A stretch of DNA of 21,789 bases from CAYGHG01 sp964349515 (GTDB lineage: Bacteria > Oederibacteriota > PGYV01 > CAYGHG01), in the NCBI GenBank assembly GCA_964349515.1, contig CAYGHG010000036.1:1-21789 (forward strand). Direction: 5' to 3'. Positions within the stretch are counted from its first letter, which is position 1. Each line of letters starts with the position of its first letter. The position numbers were made by a program, and so were the translations under genes. A model generated the notes under the pieces. The model was not told the origin of the DNA. It saw only the letters and a list, made by a program, of their open reading frames with translations, and did not search any database. Positions 6,104 through 13,353 of the stretch are shown one piece after another.

Positions 6104-6118
6104 CTGCTTTAATACTTT
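6104..6118 (+). repeat. 15-bp word shared downstream of both lipoprotein genes (copy 2)
   Basis: CTGCTTTAATACTTT is identical to 4596-4610. Just upstream, ACGGTGCCGGA (6091-6101) recurs at 6276-6286, preceded both times by a run of A, so this spacer is built from several overlapping short repeats. No gene is supported in 6071-6611. Confidence 0.6.
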
Positions 6119-6213
6119 TGGCCGGAATTTGAAAGTGATTGGCAGGGGCTTTGCGGAATATAGATTGAGAGCGGGACAGGAAAGAGAAAAGAAACATTAA
6201 GACAAACAAAGAC

Positions 6214-6237
6214 GAGACGGGCGCGGAGGCCCGTCTC
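6214..6237. repeat. Palindrome GAGACGGGC-6-GCCCGTCTC
   Basis: A perfect 9-bp stem with loop GCGGAG is followed by TCTACG. The sequence has the look of the short dispersed palindromes common in genomes of uncultured phyla. There is no T tract on either side, so a terminator role is unlikely. Confidence 0.75.
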
Positions 6238-6249
6238 TCTACGATCGGA

Positions 6250-6281
6250 ATGAAAAAGACGGTGTGATGAAAAAGACGGTG
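6250..6281 (+). repeat. Tandem 15-bp direct repeat ATGAAAAAGACGGTG
   Basis: There are two exact copies (6250-6264 and 6267-6281) with a 2-bp spacer, a 17-bp period. The second copy runs into the ACGGTGCCGGA word shared with 6091-6101. Confidence 0.75.
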
Positions 6282-6352
6282 CCGGAGAGTGCCTTGGCGA
6301 TTGATTTTTGGAACTGTAAAAACAAACAGGGCAAAGTTGAAATCTTTTTTGC

Positions 6353-6373
6353 GGGCGACGCACCGCATCGCCC
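6353..6373. repeat. Palindrome GGGCGA-9-TCGCCC
   Basis: GGGCGA (6353-6358) and TCGCCC (6368-6373) enclose GC-ACC-GC with one C-A mismatch. CTACGGG follows. Read on the - strand it is of the GTAGGGGCGA...TCGCCC type, a motif I recognise as widely dispersed in bacteria; that recognition is from memory. Confidence 0.6.
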
Positions 6374-6476
6374 CTACGGGTGCGGGAGGCAGCAATAATA
6401 GCCACACATCCACACAGTTCCCAAATACCACCGGCGTTCTATAAACCCTGCAAACAAAAACTCCCCTCACCTTAAA

Positions 6477-6499
6477 TCCTCTCCCCGAAAGGGAGAGGA
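6477..6499. repeat. Palindrome TCCTCTCCC-CGAAA-GGGAGAGGA
   Basis: A perfect 9-bp stem with a 5-nt loop, preceded by CTCCCCTCACCTTAAA. The layout resembles a common dispersed element with a CCCTCACC lead and CTCTCCC...GGGAGAG stem. The following AAATTTTCG is too A-rich for a clean terminator in the + direction. Confidence 0.7.
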
Positions 6500-6553
6500 A
6501 ATTTTCGTGTTTGATACACACTAGTTATAAATAAATCCAACACTTGTTTAAAA

Positions 6554-6582
6554 TTGCAAAATTTATCTTCTTGTAGTAAAAT
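6554..6582 (+). promoter_or_regulatory. Sigma70-type promoter for the HNH gene
   Basis: TTGCAA (6554-6559), 17-bp spacer, TAAAAT (6577-6582). RNA would start near 6589, leaving a leader of about 23 nt with the GAGGTGAT ribosome site. Confidence 0.6.
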
Positions 6583-6611
6583 AGCCGTAATAAATACCGA
6601 GGTGATCGGAT

Positions 6612-7181
6612 ATGGAAGTTGACCAACGCGTTTTACTGCTGAACTCAACATATGAGCCTCTGACTATCCTTACGGCGCGCCGCGCCGTCAAACTTATTTT
6701 CGCAAACAAAGCCAATGTAGTTGAACACAGCTCCGAATATCTCTCAACAATACGGTCCAGAATAAAAATTCCTTCGGTGATACAGATTGTTTACTTCGTA
6801 AAGAAGCCTTACGCGCGGCCGAAGTTTTCCAAAAAGGCGGTTTTTGCCCGGGATAACTACCGCTGTCAGTACTGCGGCGTGCAGATGGCAAAGCCCACCA
6901 TAGACCATGTGCTGCCCCGCAGCAGAAAAGGGCCCAACGACTGGTCCAATGTCGTAACCGCCTGCGGCTCTTGCAACAACAAAAAGGGCAGCCGCACCCC
7001 GAAAGAAGCGGGGATGAGGCTCGTACGTGTGCCGGGCCTTCCGCGGCACTTTGTATCATCCGCAATCATACCTCCCTCCAGATATAAAAAATGGGAGAAA
7101 TACTTCGGCGAGGACAAAGCAATCAGCGTGGAGAGCCATATTTCCCGTGAAAACCTCCTCTATACCGCGGCCTCGGAATAG
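6612..7181 (+). CDS. Stand-alone HNH endonuclease-like protein
   Basis: This 189-residue protein opens with VLLLNSTYEPLTILTARRAV, an N-terminal segment typical of a widespread family of small HNH proteins. The nuclease core follows: a zinc pair CQYC (Cys85, Cys88), IDHVLPRSRKG with Asp98-His99, Asn113 in WSNVV, and a second zinc pair ACGSC (Cys118, Cys121) then NNKKG. All expected metal and zinc residues are present, so it is probably an active nuclease. Its biological role is not established, and it lacks fused specificity domains. It has its own promoter and is not inside an intron or intein. GAGGTGAT at about 6599-6606 supports the ATG. The chromosomal setting next to bamA suggests a housekeeping gene rather than a homing element. 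Confidence 0.85.
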   Translation: MEVDQRVLLLNSTYEPLTILTARRAVKLIFANKANVVEHSSEYLSTIRSRIKIPSVIQIVYFVKKPYARPKFSKKAVFARDNYRCQYCGVQMAKPTIDHVLPRSRKGPNDWSNVVTACGSCNNKKGSRTPKEAGMRLVRVPGLPRHFVSSAIIPPSRYKKWEKYFGEDKAISVESHISRENLLYTAASE

Positions 7182-7192
7182 CGCGGGGCCAT

Positions 7193-7227
7193 CCGGGCTC
7201 CCGGCAGGGTAATACGCAACCTACCGG
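7193..7227. other. GC-rich structured spacer between the HNH gene and bamA
   Basis: CCGGGCTCCCGG (7193-7204) is a perfect short palindrome. It overlaps a longer hairpin whose stem runs CCGG, mismatch, AGG (7201-7208) against CCT, mismatch, CCGG (7220-7227). No T tract follows, so it may be an attenuated terminator or a repeat remnant. The rest of 7182-7280 holds nothing else that I can name. Confidence 0.35.
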
Positions 7228-7281
7228 AGGGCCGCAGCGTCTAAATCCTGACATTTTAAAGCAATATAAATTCTTTTTACG

Positions 7282-7309
7282 TTGAATTATCCCTGTGCTG
7301 TGCTATAAT
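7282..7309 (+). promoter_or_regulatory. Sigma70-type promoter of the bamA-lpxI operon
   Basis: TTGAAT (7282-7287), 16-bp spacer, perfect TATAAT (7304-7309). RNA start is expected near 7316, about 42 nt before the bamA ATG. No extracytoplasmic sigma-factor motif was recognised. Confidence 0.7.
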
Positions 7310-7357
7310 AAGCGAGTTTTTCGTATGACAAAACTGCTTAGGAGGAAATAAATACTT

Positions 7358-9763
7358 ATGATGAAGAGAGTGATGACGCTTATATTTACGGCTTTTTTCG
7401 GTGCGGCCTGCCTCAACGCCGCCGTGATAAGCACCGCTTTTGACGATGATGAAATAATAGAGGAAATCGTAATAAAGGGCAATGAAACGGTGGAAGAAAG
7501 ATTCATAATGCAGAAAATCTCATATGTGACCGGCACGGTTTATTCGATGTATAAAACCAGGGAAGACATTAAAACGCTTTATTCCACCGGCCGTTTTGAA
7601 GACATCAGGTTCAGCATGGATAAAATTGACGGCAAAACAGTGCTGGTAATAGAAGTATCCGAGAAGCCGCTTGTAAATAAAATATTTGTCAGGGGTAATA
7701 CAGACATAAGCGACGGGGATATTAAAAACAAGCTTTCTGAAAAAGATGAAGCGCCTTCTGTTTCAAGGGAAGAGCCCGAAACCGAAGATGAGCTGGACAA
7801 AATGGACATAATAAAGGAAAGAGGGTATTTTGACGACTATAAGATGCGCAGGGCTCTTGAGCGGGTTGAGAAACTTTACAGGGACAAAAACTACTATTAC
7901 GCCAAAATAGATTATGAAATCAAAGAGATTGAAAAGGAAGAGGGCGGAAAAAAGAAAAAGATGGCTGATATAACCGTTGTTGTCGACGAAGGCGATAAGA
8001 TGAAGGTAAAACAGATTACAGCCTCGGGCAACCGCGCTTTTGGCATAGACAAGATAAAGGGCGTGATGGAAACAAAAGAAGAGGGCTGGTTCCAGAGCGG
8101 CGTGTTTAACGACGAGAAATTCGTTTCTGACCTTAAAAAAATACTTGTCCTCTATTATGAGGAGGGGTATGTAAAGGCTAAGATTAACGGGTATTCATTC
8201 GGCGAGATAGACATAAACGCTAAAAAGATAGTGGAAGAGTTTGTAAGCTTTGAGCGTGCCGCAAATGCCATTAATATCAACATTCCTGTAAACGAAGGCA
8301 TACGCTATATGGTGAAAGAGTTGTCGGTTTCGGGGATGCAGAAATATTCGGACGAGGAAATACTTGAGGCTATGGAACTCAAACCCGAAAGGCCCTTTAA
8401 CAGGGTGCAGTTTGAGCGGGATGTGGCTTCGGTCAGAAATCTTTACGCGGGCAGCGGTTATATTTTTTCACAGATAAAGGAAAATTTTGTTTATGATGAC
8501 GATATAGGGAATGTAATCATAGCGCTTGAAATAACAGAGGGCCCCATAGCCTATGTAAACGAGATAAAAATCAGGGGTAACTATGTTACGCTTGAAAAAG
8601 TAATTCGCCGCGAAATACCCATTGTTGAGGGGCAGCCTTTTGATTCCAACAGAATCAGAAAAGCCCAGGAGAAAATATACAACCTCGGTTTCTTTGACAA
8701 TGTGGTGATAGATACGGAGCAGGTGGATATGGACAGGCTCAATCTCGTATTTGAGGTAACAGAGAGAAAGACCGGAAACATCGGCCTCGGAGCCGGTTTT
8801 TCTACGGTTGAAGGGCTGGTCGGCTATGTGCAGCTCTCGCAGTCAAATCTGTTTGGAGAGGGCAAGGCCTTCAGCGCTGATGTGCAGTTTGGTTCTGACA
8901 AGCAGAGCTGGCAGCTCTCTTACAAGGACCCTTGGCTGTTTGATACGGCGACATCTTTTGGAGCCGATTTGTGGAATGTTTACAAACGTAATTCATACAA
9001 TAACCAGGGGTATGACCTCGACACTTACGGATTCAACTTAAGTTTTGGAAGGCGTTTCGGGGACGAGCACAGGGCTTTTCTTACATACCGCTATCAGGAA
9101 GACAAGTATTCAAACATAGACCCTGTTCTTGCCGGAATAGTCGGCGAGGGCAAGAGCCAGATAAGCTCAATAACCCCGATGTATGTTTATGACGACAGGG
9201 ATGATGTTTTTGACCCCAGCAGGGGTGTTTACGCTTCGTTTTCAATGCAGTTAGGCGGAGGCTGGCTCGGAGGGGATTTTAACTACATCAAGACTGTTGC
9301 TGATGTGAGGTATTTCGTGCCTTCCATCTGGAGAACAGCTCTCGCGCTTCACGCAAAAGTGGGCAGTGGCACCGCTTACAATTACAGTTATGGAAACGCG
9401 GCGCTGCCTGTTACGGAAAAGTTTTACTGCGGCGGAACTGACACGGTCAGGGGCTATGAAGAGCGCGCTCTCGGGCCTCTCGGCGGCGGAGACTTCCTGA
9501 TGGTGTTTAACGCCGAATACAAGATAAAGCTGGTGGAGAGGACGCTGACAGCGGCTGTCTTCTACGACAGCGGAAACTGCTGGGCAAACGCTGACGAGGT
9601 GGACTGGACAAATCCCTTCCTTTACTCTGCCGTGGGAGCAGGCATAAGGCTGACTATTCCCGGCACTGTTATGGTTCTAAGGCTTGATTACGGTTACGGG
9701 CTTGTTCCGTCAAAGGCGGCAAAGGGCGGAAAGATTCACTTTAACATAGGAAACATATTCTAA
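7358..9763 (+). CDS. bamA: Outer-membrane protein assembly factor BamA
   Basis: BamA inserts beta-barrel proteins into the outer membrane. The 801-residue product has a signal peptide (1-22) and five POTRA domains at about 33-104, 105-214, 215-316, 317-397 and 398-471. An Omp85 16-strand barrel spans 472-801. The barrel carries the conserved VRGY motif (697-700) followed by GPLGGG, and the protein ends in Phe as outer-membrane barrels do. POTRA2 is longer than usual because of an acidic insert (about 131-150, EEPETEDELD), and POTRA3 has a helical insert near 285-303. AGGAGG (7340-7345) precedes an ATGATG start; the second ATG (7361) is equally possible. It is followed after 17 bp by skp, the usual neighbour. 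The downstream lpx genes strongly favour BamA over the paralogue TamA. Confidence 0.96.
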   Translation: MMKRVMTLIFTAFFGAACLNAAVISTAFDDDEIIEEIVIKGNETVEERFIMQKISYVTGTVYSMYKTREDIKTLYSTGRFEDIRFSMDKIDGKTVLVIEVSEKPLVNKIFVRGNTDISDGDIKNKLSEKDEAPSVSREEPETEDELDKMDIIKERGYFDDYKMRRALERVEKLYRDKNYYYAKIDYEIKEIEKEEGGKKKKMADITVVVDEGDKMKVKQITASGNRAFGIDKIKGVMETKEEGWFQSGVFNDEKFVSDLKKILVLYYEEGYVKAKINGYSFGEIDINAKKIVEEFVSFERAANAININIPVNEGIRYMVKELSVSGMQKYSDEEILEAMELKPERPFNRVQFERDVASVRNLYAGSGYIFSQIKENFVYDDDIGNVIIALEITEGPIAYVNEIKIRGNYVTLEKVIRREIPIVEGQPFDSNRIRKAQEKIYNLGFFDNVVIDTEQVDMDRLNLVFEVTERKTGNIGLGAGFSTVEGLVGYVQLSQSNLFGEGKAFSADVQFGSDKQSWQLSYKDPWLFDTATSFGADLWNVYKRNSYNNQGYDLDTYGFNLSFGRRFGDEHRAFLTYRYQEDKYSNIDPVLAGIVGEGKSQISSITPMYVYDDRDDVFDPSRGVYASFSMQLGGGWLGGDFNYIKTVADVRYFVPSIWRTALALHAKVGSGTAYNYSYGNAALPVTEKFYCGGTDTVRGYEERALGPLGGGDFLMVFNAEYKIKLVERTLTAAVFYDSGNCWANADEVDWTNPFLYSAVGAGIRLTIPGTVMVLRLDYGYGLVPSKAAKGGKIHFNIGNIF

Positions 9764-9780
9764 ATATAAGGAGGCGCATC

Positions 9781-10269
9781 ATGAAAAAAGTAATTGTTAT
9801 GGCTATGCTGATGGTTTTTGCTTTCTCCCTCGGCGCTTATGCACTGCAGATTGGTTATGTTGACAGGGAAAAGGTTTTTACGGCTTACAGCGGGACAAAG
9901 AAAGCCAAAGAGGCCCTGCAAAAGGAGCTTGACGCGGAGAAAAAGGCGCTTGAAAAAGAGCAGGAAACACTGATCAACGCGAGCAATGACCTGAAGAAAA
10001 AACGTTCCGTGCTTGACAAGAAAAAAGCAGACGAGATGGAACTTGACCTTCAGAGAAAAGCACAGGCTCTTCAGCAGAAAGCAATGGAGATACAGCAGAA
10101 ACTGCTGACGCGCGAAAAAGAAATGTACTCCCAGATTCTGGACGAGATTAGGGCCATTGTTGTTAAGATATCAAAAGAAAAGGGATATGATTATGTTTTT
10201 GAACGGGAAAGCATGCTGTTCGGCGGTGATGACATCACGGCTTTTGTAATTAAGGAAATGAACAAGTAG
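9781..10269 (+). CDS. skp: Periplasmic chaperone Skp (OmpH family)
   Basis: Skp holds unfolded outer-membrane proteins in the periplasm and delivers them to the BAM complex. The product has 162 residues: a signal peptide ending near AYA (19-21), then the family's IGYVDREKVF strand, and a long Lys/Glu/Gln-rich coiled coil (about 40-125) that forms the tentacles of the trimer. A closing segment follows, EKGYDYVFERESMLFGGDDIT, as expected for OmpH proteins. AAGGAGG (9768-9774) fixes the ATG. Position between bamA and lpxD is the classical order. The sequence is divergent in the coiled coil, as always in this family. Confidence 0.94.
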   Translation: MKKVIVMAMLMVFAFSLGAYALQIGYVDREKVFTAYSGTKKAKEALQKELDAEKKALEKEQETLINASNDLKKKRSVLDKKKADEMELDLQRKAQALQQKAMEIQQKLLTREKEMYSQILDEIRAIVVKISKEKGYDYVFERESMLFGGDDITAFVIKEMNK

Positions 10270-10277
10270 TAACGTCA

Positions 10278-11300
10278 ATGGAGATATCAGCATCCGAACT
10301 TGCCCTGAAACTGGGCGGAGAGATAAAAGGAAATGCCGGCATAATGGTTGCCGGCATTTCCGATTTAAAGAATGCGGCTGAGAACGAAGTGAGTTTTGTT
10401 CTTTCCGGCAAGTTTGCCGCGCAGGCGGCGGATTCAAAGGCCGCTGTGCTGATAGTACCGCACGGTTTTTCTGCTGAAGGCAGGACGCTGATTGCGGTTA
10501 AAGACCCTAAAAGGGCATCCATAGATGTTGTGAAGCTTTTTTTTCCCGCGGAGTCTTATGCGGCGGGTGTTTCGCCTCTGGCTTTGGCTGATAAAACCGC
10601 TTCTGTTCACGAATCTGCGCATGTGGCGCAATTTTGTTCTGTCGGCGCGGGTTCTGTTCTGGAGGCCGGCTGTGTGATGCTTGCCGGCAGTTTTGTAGGG
10701 AAAAACTGTAAGATAGGAAAGAACACAGTTCTTAACCCCGGCGTAAAAATATACGACAACTGCGTCATCGGCGAAGAGAACATAATACACGCAAATGCGG
10801 TCATAGGCGCCGACGGTTTTGGATTTGTACCTGCTGAAGAAGGCATAATTAAAGTACCGCAGGTAGGCCGGGTGGTCACGGGTAAAAACGTAGAAATAGG
10901 CGCAAATACAACGGTAGACAGGGCTGCTTTCGGCTCAACCATAATAGAAGACAGTGTAAAGATAGACAATCTGGTACAGATAGCGCATAACTGTGTGATA
11001 GGCGAAGGCACCATGATAGCCGCCCAGACAGGTGTGTCAGGAAGCTGTGTAATCGGGAAGTACTGCATACTCGGGGGGCAGGTGGGTGTCGGAGACCACG
11101 TGAACATAGGGGACAAAGCCATGATAGGTTCGCAGGCGGGAATTGTAAAAGACGTACCTGCCGGCGCTGTGGTAACAGGGACTCCTGCAAGGCCGATAAT
11201 GGACGAAAGAAAAAACCAGGCCAGGGTTAATAAACTCTCTGATTATTTTGACAGAGTTAAGCTTATTGAAAAAGAGATAGAAAAGCTGAAGGAAAAATGA
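10278..11300 (+). CDS. lpxD: UDP-3-O-acylglucosamine N-acyltransferase LpxD
   Basis: LpxD adds the second 3-hydroxyacyl chain, to the 2-amino group of UDP-3-O-acyl-glucosamine, the third step of lipid A synthesis. The 340-residue product has the N-terminal uridine-binding domain (1-100) and a left-handed beta-helix of hexapeptide repeats (about 105-300). These include ADGFGFVP and the catalytic His237 in VQIAHNC. GTPARP and a C-terminal trimer helix follow. The ATG lies 8 bp after the skp stop without a good ribosome site of its own (AAGGAA is about 20 nt upstream), so translation is probably coupled to skp. It overlaps lpxC by 4 bp (ATGA). Confidence 0.96.
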   Translation: MEISASELALKLGGEIKGNAGIMVAGISDLKNAAENEVSFVLSGKFAAQAADSKAAVLIVPHGFSAEGRTLIAVKDPKRASIDVVKLFFPAESYAAGVSPLALADKTASVHESAHVAQFCSVGAGSVLEAGCVMLAGSFVGKNCKIGKNTVLNPGVKIYDNCVIGEENIIHANAVIGADGFGFVPAEEGIIKVPQVGRVVTGKNVEIGANTTVDRAAFGSTIIEDSVKIDNLVQIAHNCVIGEGTMIAAQTGVSGSCVIGKYCILGGQVGVGDHVNIGDKAMIGSQAGIVKDVPAGAVVTGTPARPIMDERKNQARVNKLSDYFDRVKLIEKEIEKLKEK

Positions 11301-12115
11301 TACGAAACGGGTTAAAAGGCAGTGCGTCGGTTGAAGGCAGGGGGCTGCATACAGGCGTTCTTTCAAAAGTCACTTTCTCGCCCGCGCAGTCAAACAGCGG
11401 GATAGTAATCAGAAACGGCAATGAAGAATACAAGGTGAGCCCCGGGCTTGTTTTTGACACCAAGCGGGGCACTTCGCTTAAGTTTGGAAAAAGCGAAGTG
11501 CATACCGTAGAGCACTTACTTGCTGCTGTTAAAGGGATGTTTGTTGATGATGTAATCATTGATATTGAGGGCATAGAACCGCCGTGCTCGGATGGAAGCG
11601 CTGCAGCGTATGTGAAAGCCGTAAAAAAAGCGGGTGTTACGCCGCAGGCTGTGGAAGTTTCGGTTCAAGAACTCAAAGAACCTTTGATAATAAAAGAAAA
11701 CGGGAAATACATGGCAGCCCTGCCTTATCCGAAGCAAAAATTCGTGTATTTCTCTGATTTTAGTGCTATGGGAATTGCGCCTGAAGAATCAGAGTTTGTA
11801 TTGAAACCGGGGTCATTTGAAAAAGAAATCGCATCTGCGAGGACTTTTGGGTTTAAAAATGAGATTGAAACACTCATGAAAGCAGGCCTGATAAAAGGCG
11901 CGGACGAAAACAGCGCCATACTGATAGACAACGGAAAGCCTGTAAATACAAAATACAGGATGAAACAGGAACTGACGAAACACAAGCTCCTCGACATGAC
12001 GGGGGATTTCGCGCTGTTGAATCAAAGGATAAACATGCTGGTAATAGGGGTAAAGACGGGGCATGAACAGAATGTGAACATGGCGGAAAAAATATGGCGA
12101 ATGACGAATTCGTAA
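11297..12115 (+). CDS. lpxC: UDP-3-O-acyl-N-acetylglucosamine deacetylase LpxC
   Basis: LpxC is the zinc deacetylase that commits the cell to lipid A synthesis. The 272-residue product carries the zinc ligands His73 (VEHLLAA), His229 and Asp233 (HKLLDMTGD), the catalytic base Glu72, and His256 in GHEQN. The GLHTG start region and ARTFGF loop are also conserved. The normally hydrophobic stretch before DGS reads EPPCSDGSA, with Pro and Cys where relatives usually have Ile/Leu/Met. The protein is a little short (E. coli about 305) with little after His256. It is not fused to FabZ, unlike in Bacteroidetes, although fabZ follows after 23 bp. An AAGGAAA site (about 11289-11295) lies in the end of lpxD. 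Confidence 0.96.
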   Translation: MIRNGLKGSASVEGRGLHTGVLSKVTFSPAQSNSGIVIRNGNEEYKVSPGLVFDTKRGTSLKFGKSEVHTVEHLLAAVKGMFVDDVIIDIEGIEPPCSDGSAAAYVKAVKKAGVTPQAVEVSVQELKEPLIIKENGKYMAALPYPKQKFVYFSDFSAMGIAPEESEFVLKPGSFEKEIASARTFGFKNEIETLMKAGLIKGADENSAILIDNGKPVNTKYRMKQELTKHKLLDMTGDFALLNQRINMLVIGVKTGHEQNVNMAEKIWRMTNS

Positions 12116-12138
12116 TTTAAACAGGAGGTAAACTTTTT

Positions 12139-12564
12139 ATGATGGACGTAAAAGAAATAATGAAATTGATTCCCCACAGGTTTCCGATGCTGCTGGTGGA
12201 CAAAATTACGGAAATCGGAGAGGATTCCATAACCGGAATCAAGAACGTCACGATGAATGAGTGGTTTTTTCAGGGGCACTATCCCGGGGAACCCATAATG
12301 CCGGGCGTGCTCATAGTCGAGGCCATGGCGCAGACAGGCGGCGTGCTGCTGATGAAAAAACTTGAAGGGCAGCAGGGCAAATCAATATATTTCATGTCAA
12401 TTGACGGGGTTAAATTCCGCAAACCCGTGGTGCCGGGAGATACGCTGACCTTTAAAATTAAAATAGAAAAATTTAAGGGCAAAATAGGCAAAATCCGCGG
12501 CGAGGCATTCGTAGACGGGCAGCTCGCGGCAGAGGCTGACATGATGGCGATGGTCGCGGGATAA
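12139..12564 (+). CDS. fabZ: 3-hydroxyacyl-ACP dehydratase FabZ
   Basis: FabZ dehydrates 3-hydroxyacyl-ACP in fatty-acid elongation. In this cluster it balances the flow of 3-hydroxyacyl chains between lipid A and phospholipids. The 141-residue hot-dog protein shows IPHRFPMLLVD (11-21), the catalytic pair His47 (FFQGHYPGEP) and Glu61 (LIVEAMAQ), and FRKPVVPGD. AGGAGGT (12123-12129) gives the ATG at 12139; the adjacent ATG at 12142 is the alternative. All expected catalytic residues are present. It lies between lpxC and lpxA, a common placement. Confidence 0.96.
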   Translation: MMDVKEIMKLIPHRFPMLLVDKITEIGEDSITGIKNVTMNEWFFQGHYPGEPIMPGVLIVEAMAQTGGVLLMKKLEGQQGKSIYFMSIDGVKFRKPVVPGDTLTFKIKIEKFKGKIGKIRGEAFVDGQLAAEADMMAMVAG

Positions 12565-12585
12565 AAATTACTTAACAGGGTGCTT

Positions 12586-13353
12586 ATGATACACAATACG
12601 GCAATTGTTTCTTTAAAGGCAAAAATAGCAGAGGATGTGGATATCGGGCCTTTTGTAATTATTGATGATGATGTGGAGATAGGCTCAGGGACCAAAATAG
12701 GGCCCAAGGCTCACATCATAAACGGAGCCCGCATAGGAAAAAACAATTATATAGGCGAAGGCTCCCTTATTTCCGACACGCCCCAGGACCTGAAATATTC
12801 TGGCACAGCCACTCAGGCTGTAATCGGCGATAACAATGTAATACGCGAATATGTCACCGTCCACAGAGCGACCGGCGAAGGGAACAAAACTGTCATAGGA
12901 AACAACAACTTCCTAATGACTGGCAGCCACGTCGCGCACGAGTGCACGGTCGGCAACAACGTCATAATAGTCAACAACTCGGCTCTTGCGGGGCACGTGA
13001 CAGTGGATGACTATGCGTTCATAAGCGGTCTTTGCGCCGTCCACCAAAACTGCAGGATAGGCGCGCACTCGATACTCGGCGGCGGAAACATGGCGAGCCT
13101 TGACCTGCCGCCTTTTATCATATCAACTTCGGTGGAGCAGGGGACTTTTGGAATTAATAAAATAGGGCTGAAGAGGCGCGGGTTTGCGCGGGAACGGATA
13201 GCTGTTCTTGAAGACCTTTATCAGGTATATTTCAGGTCAAAGATGACCAGCAAAGAAGCAATTGCAAAATTGACGGAGAAATACCCGGGAAATGATGACG
13301 TGGCATATTTCGTAAGTTTTGTTTTAAACTCCAAGAGGGGGGTACTGCGTTGA
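12586..13353 (+). CDS. lpxA: UDP-N-acetylglucosamine acyltransferase LpxA
   Basis: LpxA performs the first lipid A step, moving a 3-hydroxyacyl chain from ACP to UDP-GlcNAc (or its 3-amino analogue in some bacteria). I chose ATG 12586 (MIHNTAIVS) over GTG 12580, because ACAGGG (12575-12580) then serves as the ribosome site and the N-terminus aligns with the family. The 255-residue product is a left-handed beta-helix with DLKYSG, the catalytic His118 (HVAHEC), AVHQNC, and the C-terminal helical domain with GLKRRGF. By hand alignment Gly166 matches E. coli Gly173, the chain-length ruler, so a fairly long acyl chain may be accepted. Its stop overlaps the lpxI start. Confidence 0.96.
   Translation: MIHNTAIVSLKAKIAEDVDIGPFVIIDDDVEIGSGTKIGPKAHIINGARIGKNNYIGEGSLISDTPQDLKYSGTATQAVIGDNNVIREYVTVHRATGEGNKTVIGNNNFLMTGSHVAHECTVGNNVIIVNNSALAGHVTVDDYAFISGLCAVHQNCRIGAHSILGGGNMASLDLPPFIISTSVEQGTFGINKIGLKRRGFARERIAVLEDLYQVYFRSKMTSKEAIAKLTEKYPGNDDVAYFVSFVLNSKRGVLR

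Noticed and set aside
6060..6521. Overlapping - strand frames of 153 and 98 codons in the spacer before the HNH gene
   Set aside because: They run through several palindromic repeats, have no ribosome site and a low-complexity Phe/Pro/Arg composition.
6612..7181. HNH gene as a homing endonuclease or part of a restriction system
   Set aside because: It is not inside an intron or intein, has no methyltransferase or specificity gene beside it, and matches the widespread stand-alone family.
7207..7226. GTAATACGCAACCTACC resembles a segment of bacterial 16S rRNA (after the first hypervariable region)
   Set aside because: Only about 17 bases match from memory and neither flank continues the similarity, so it is most likely chance in a GC-rich hairpin.
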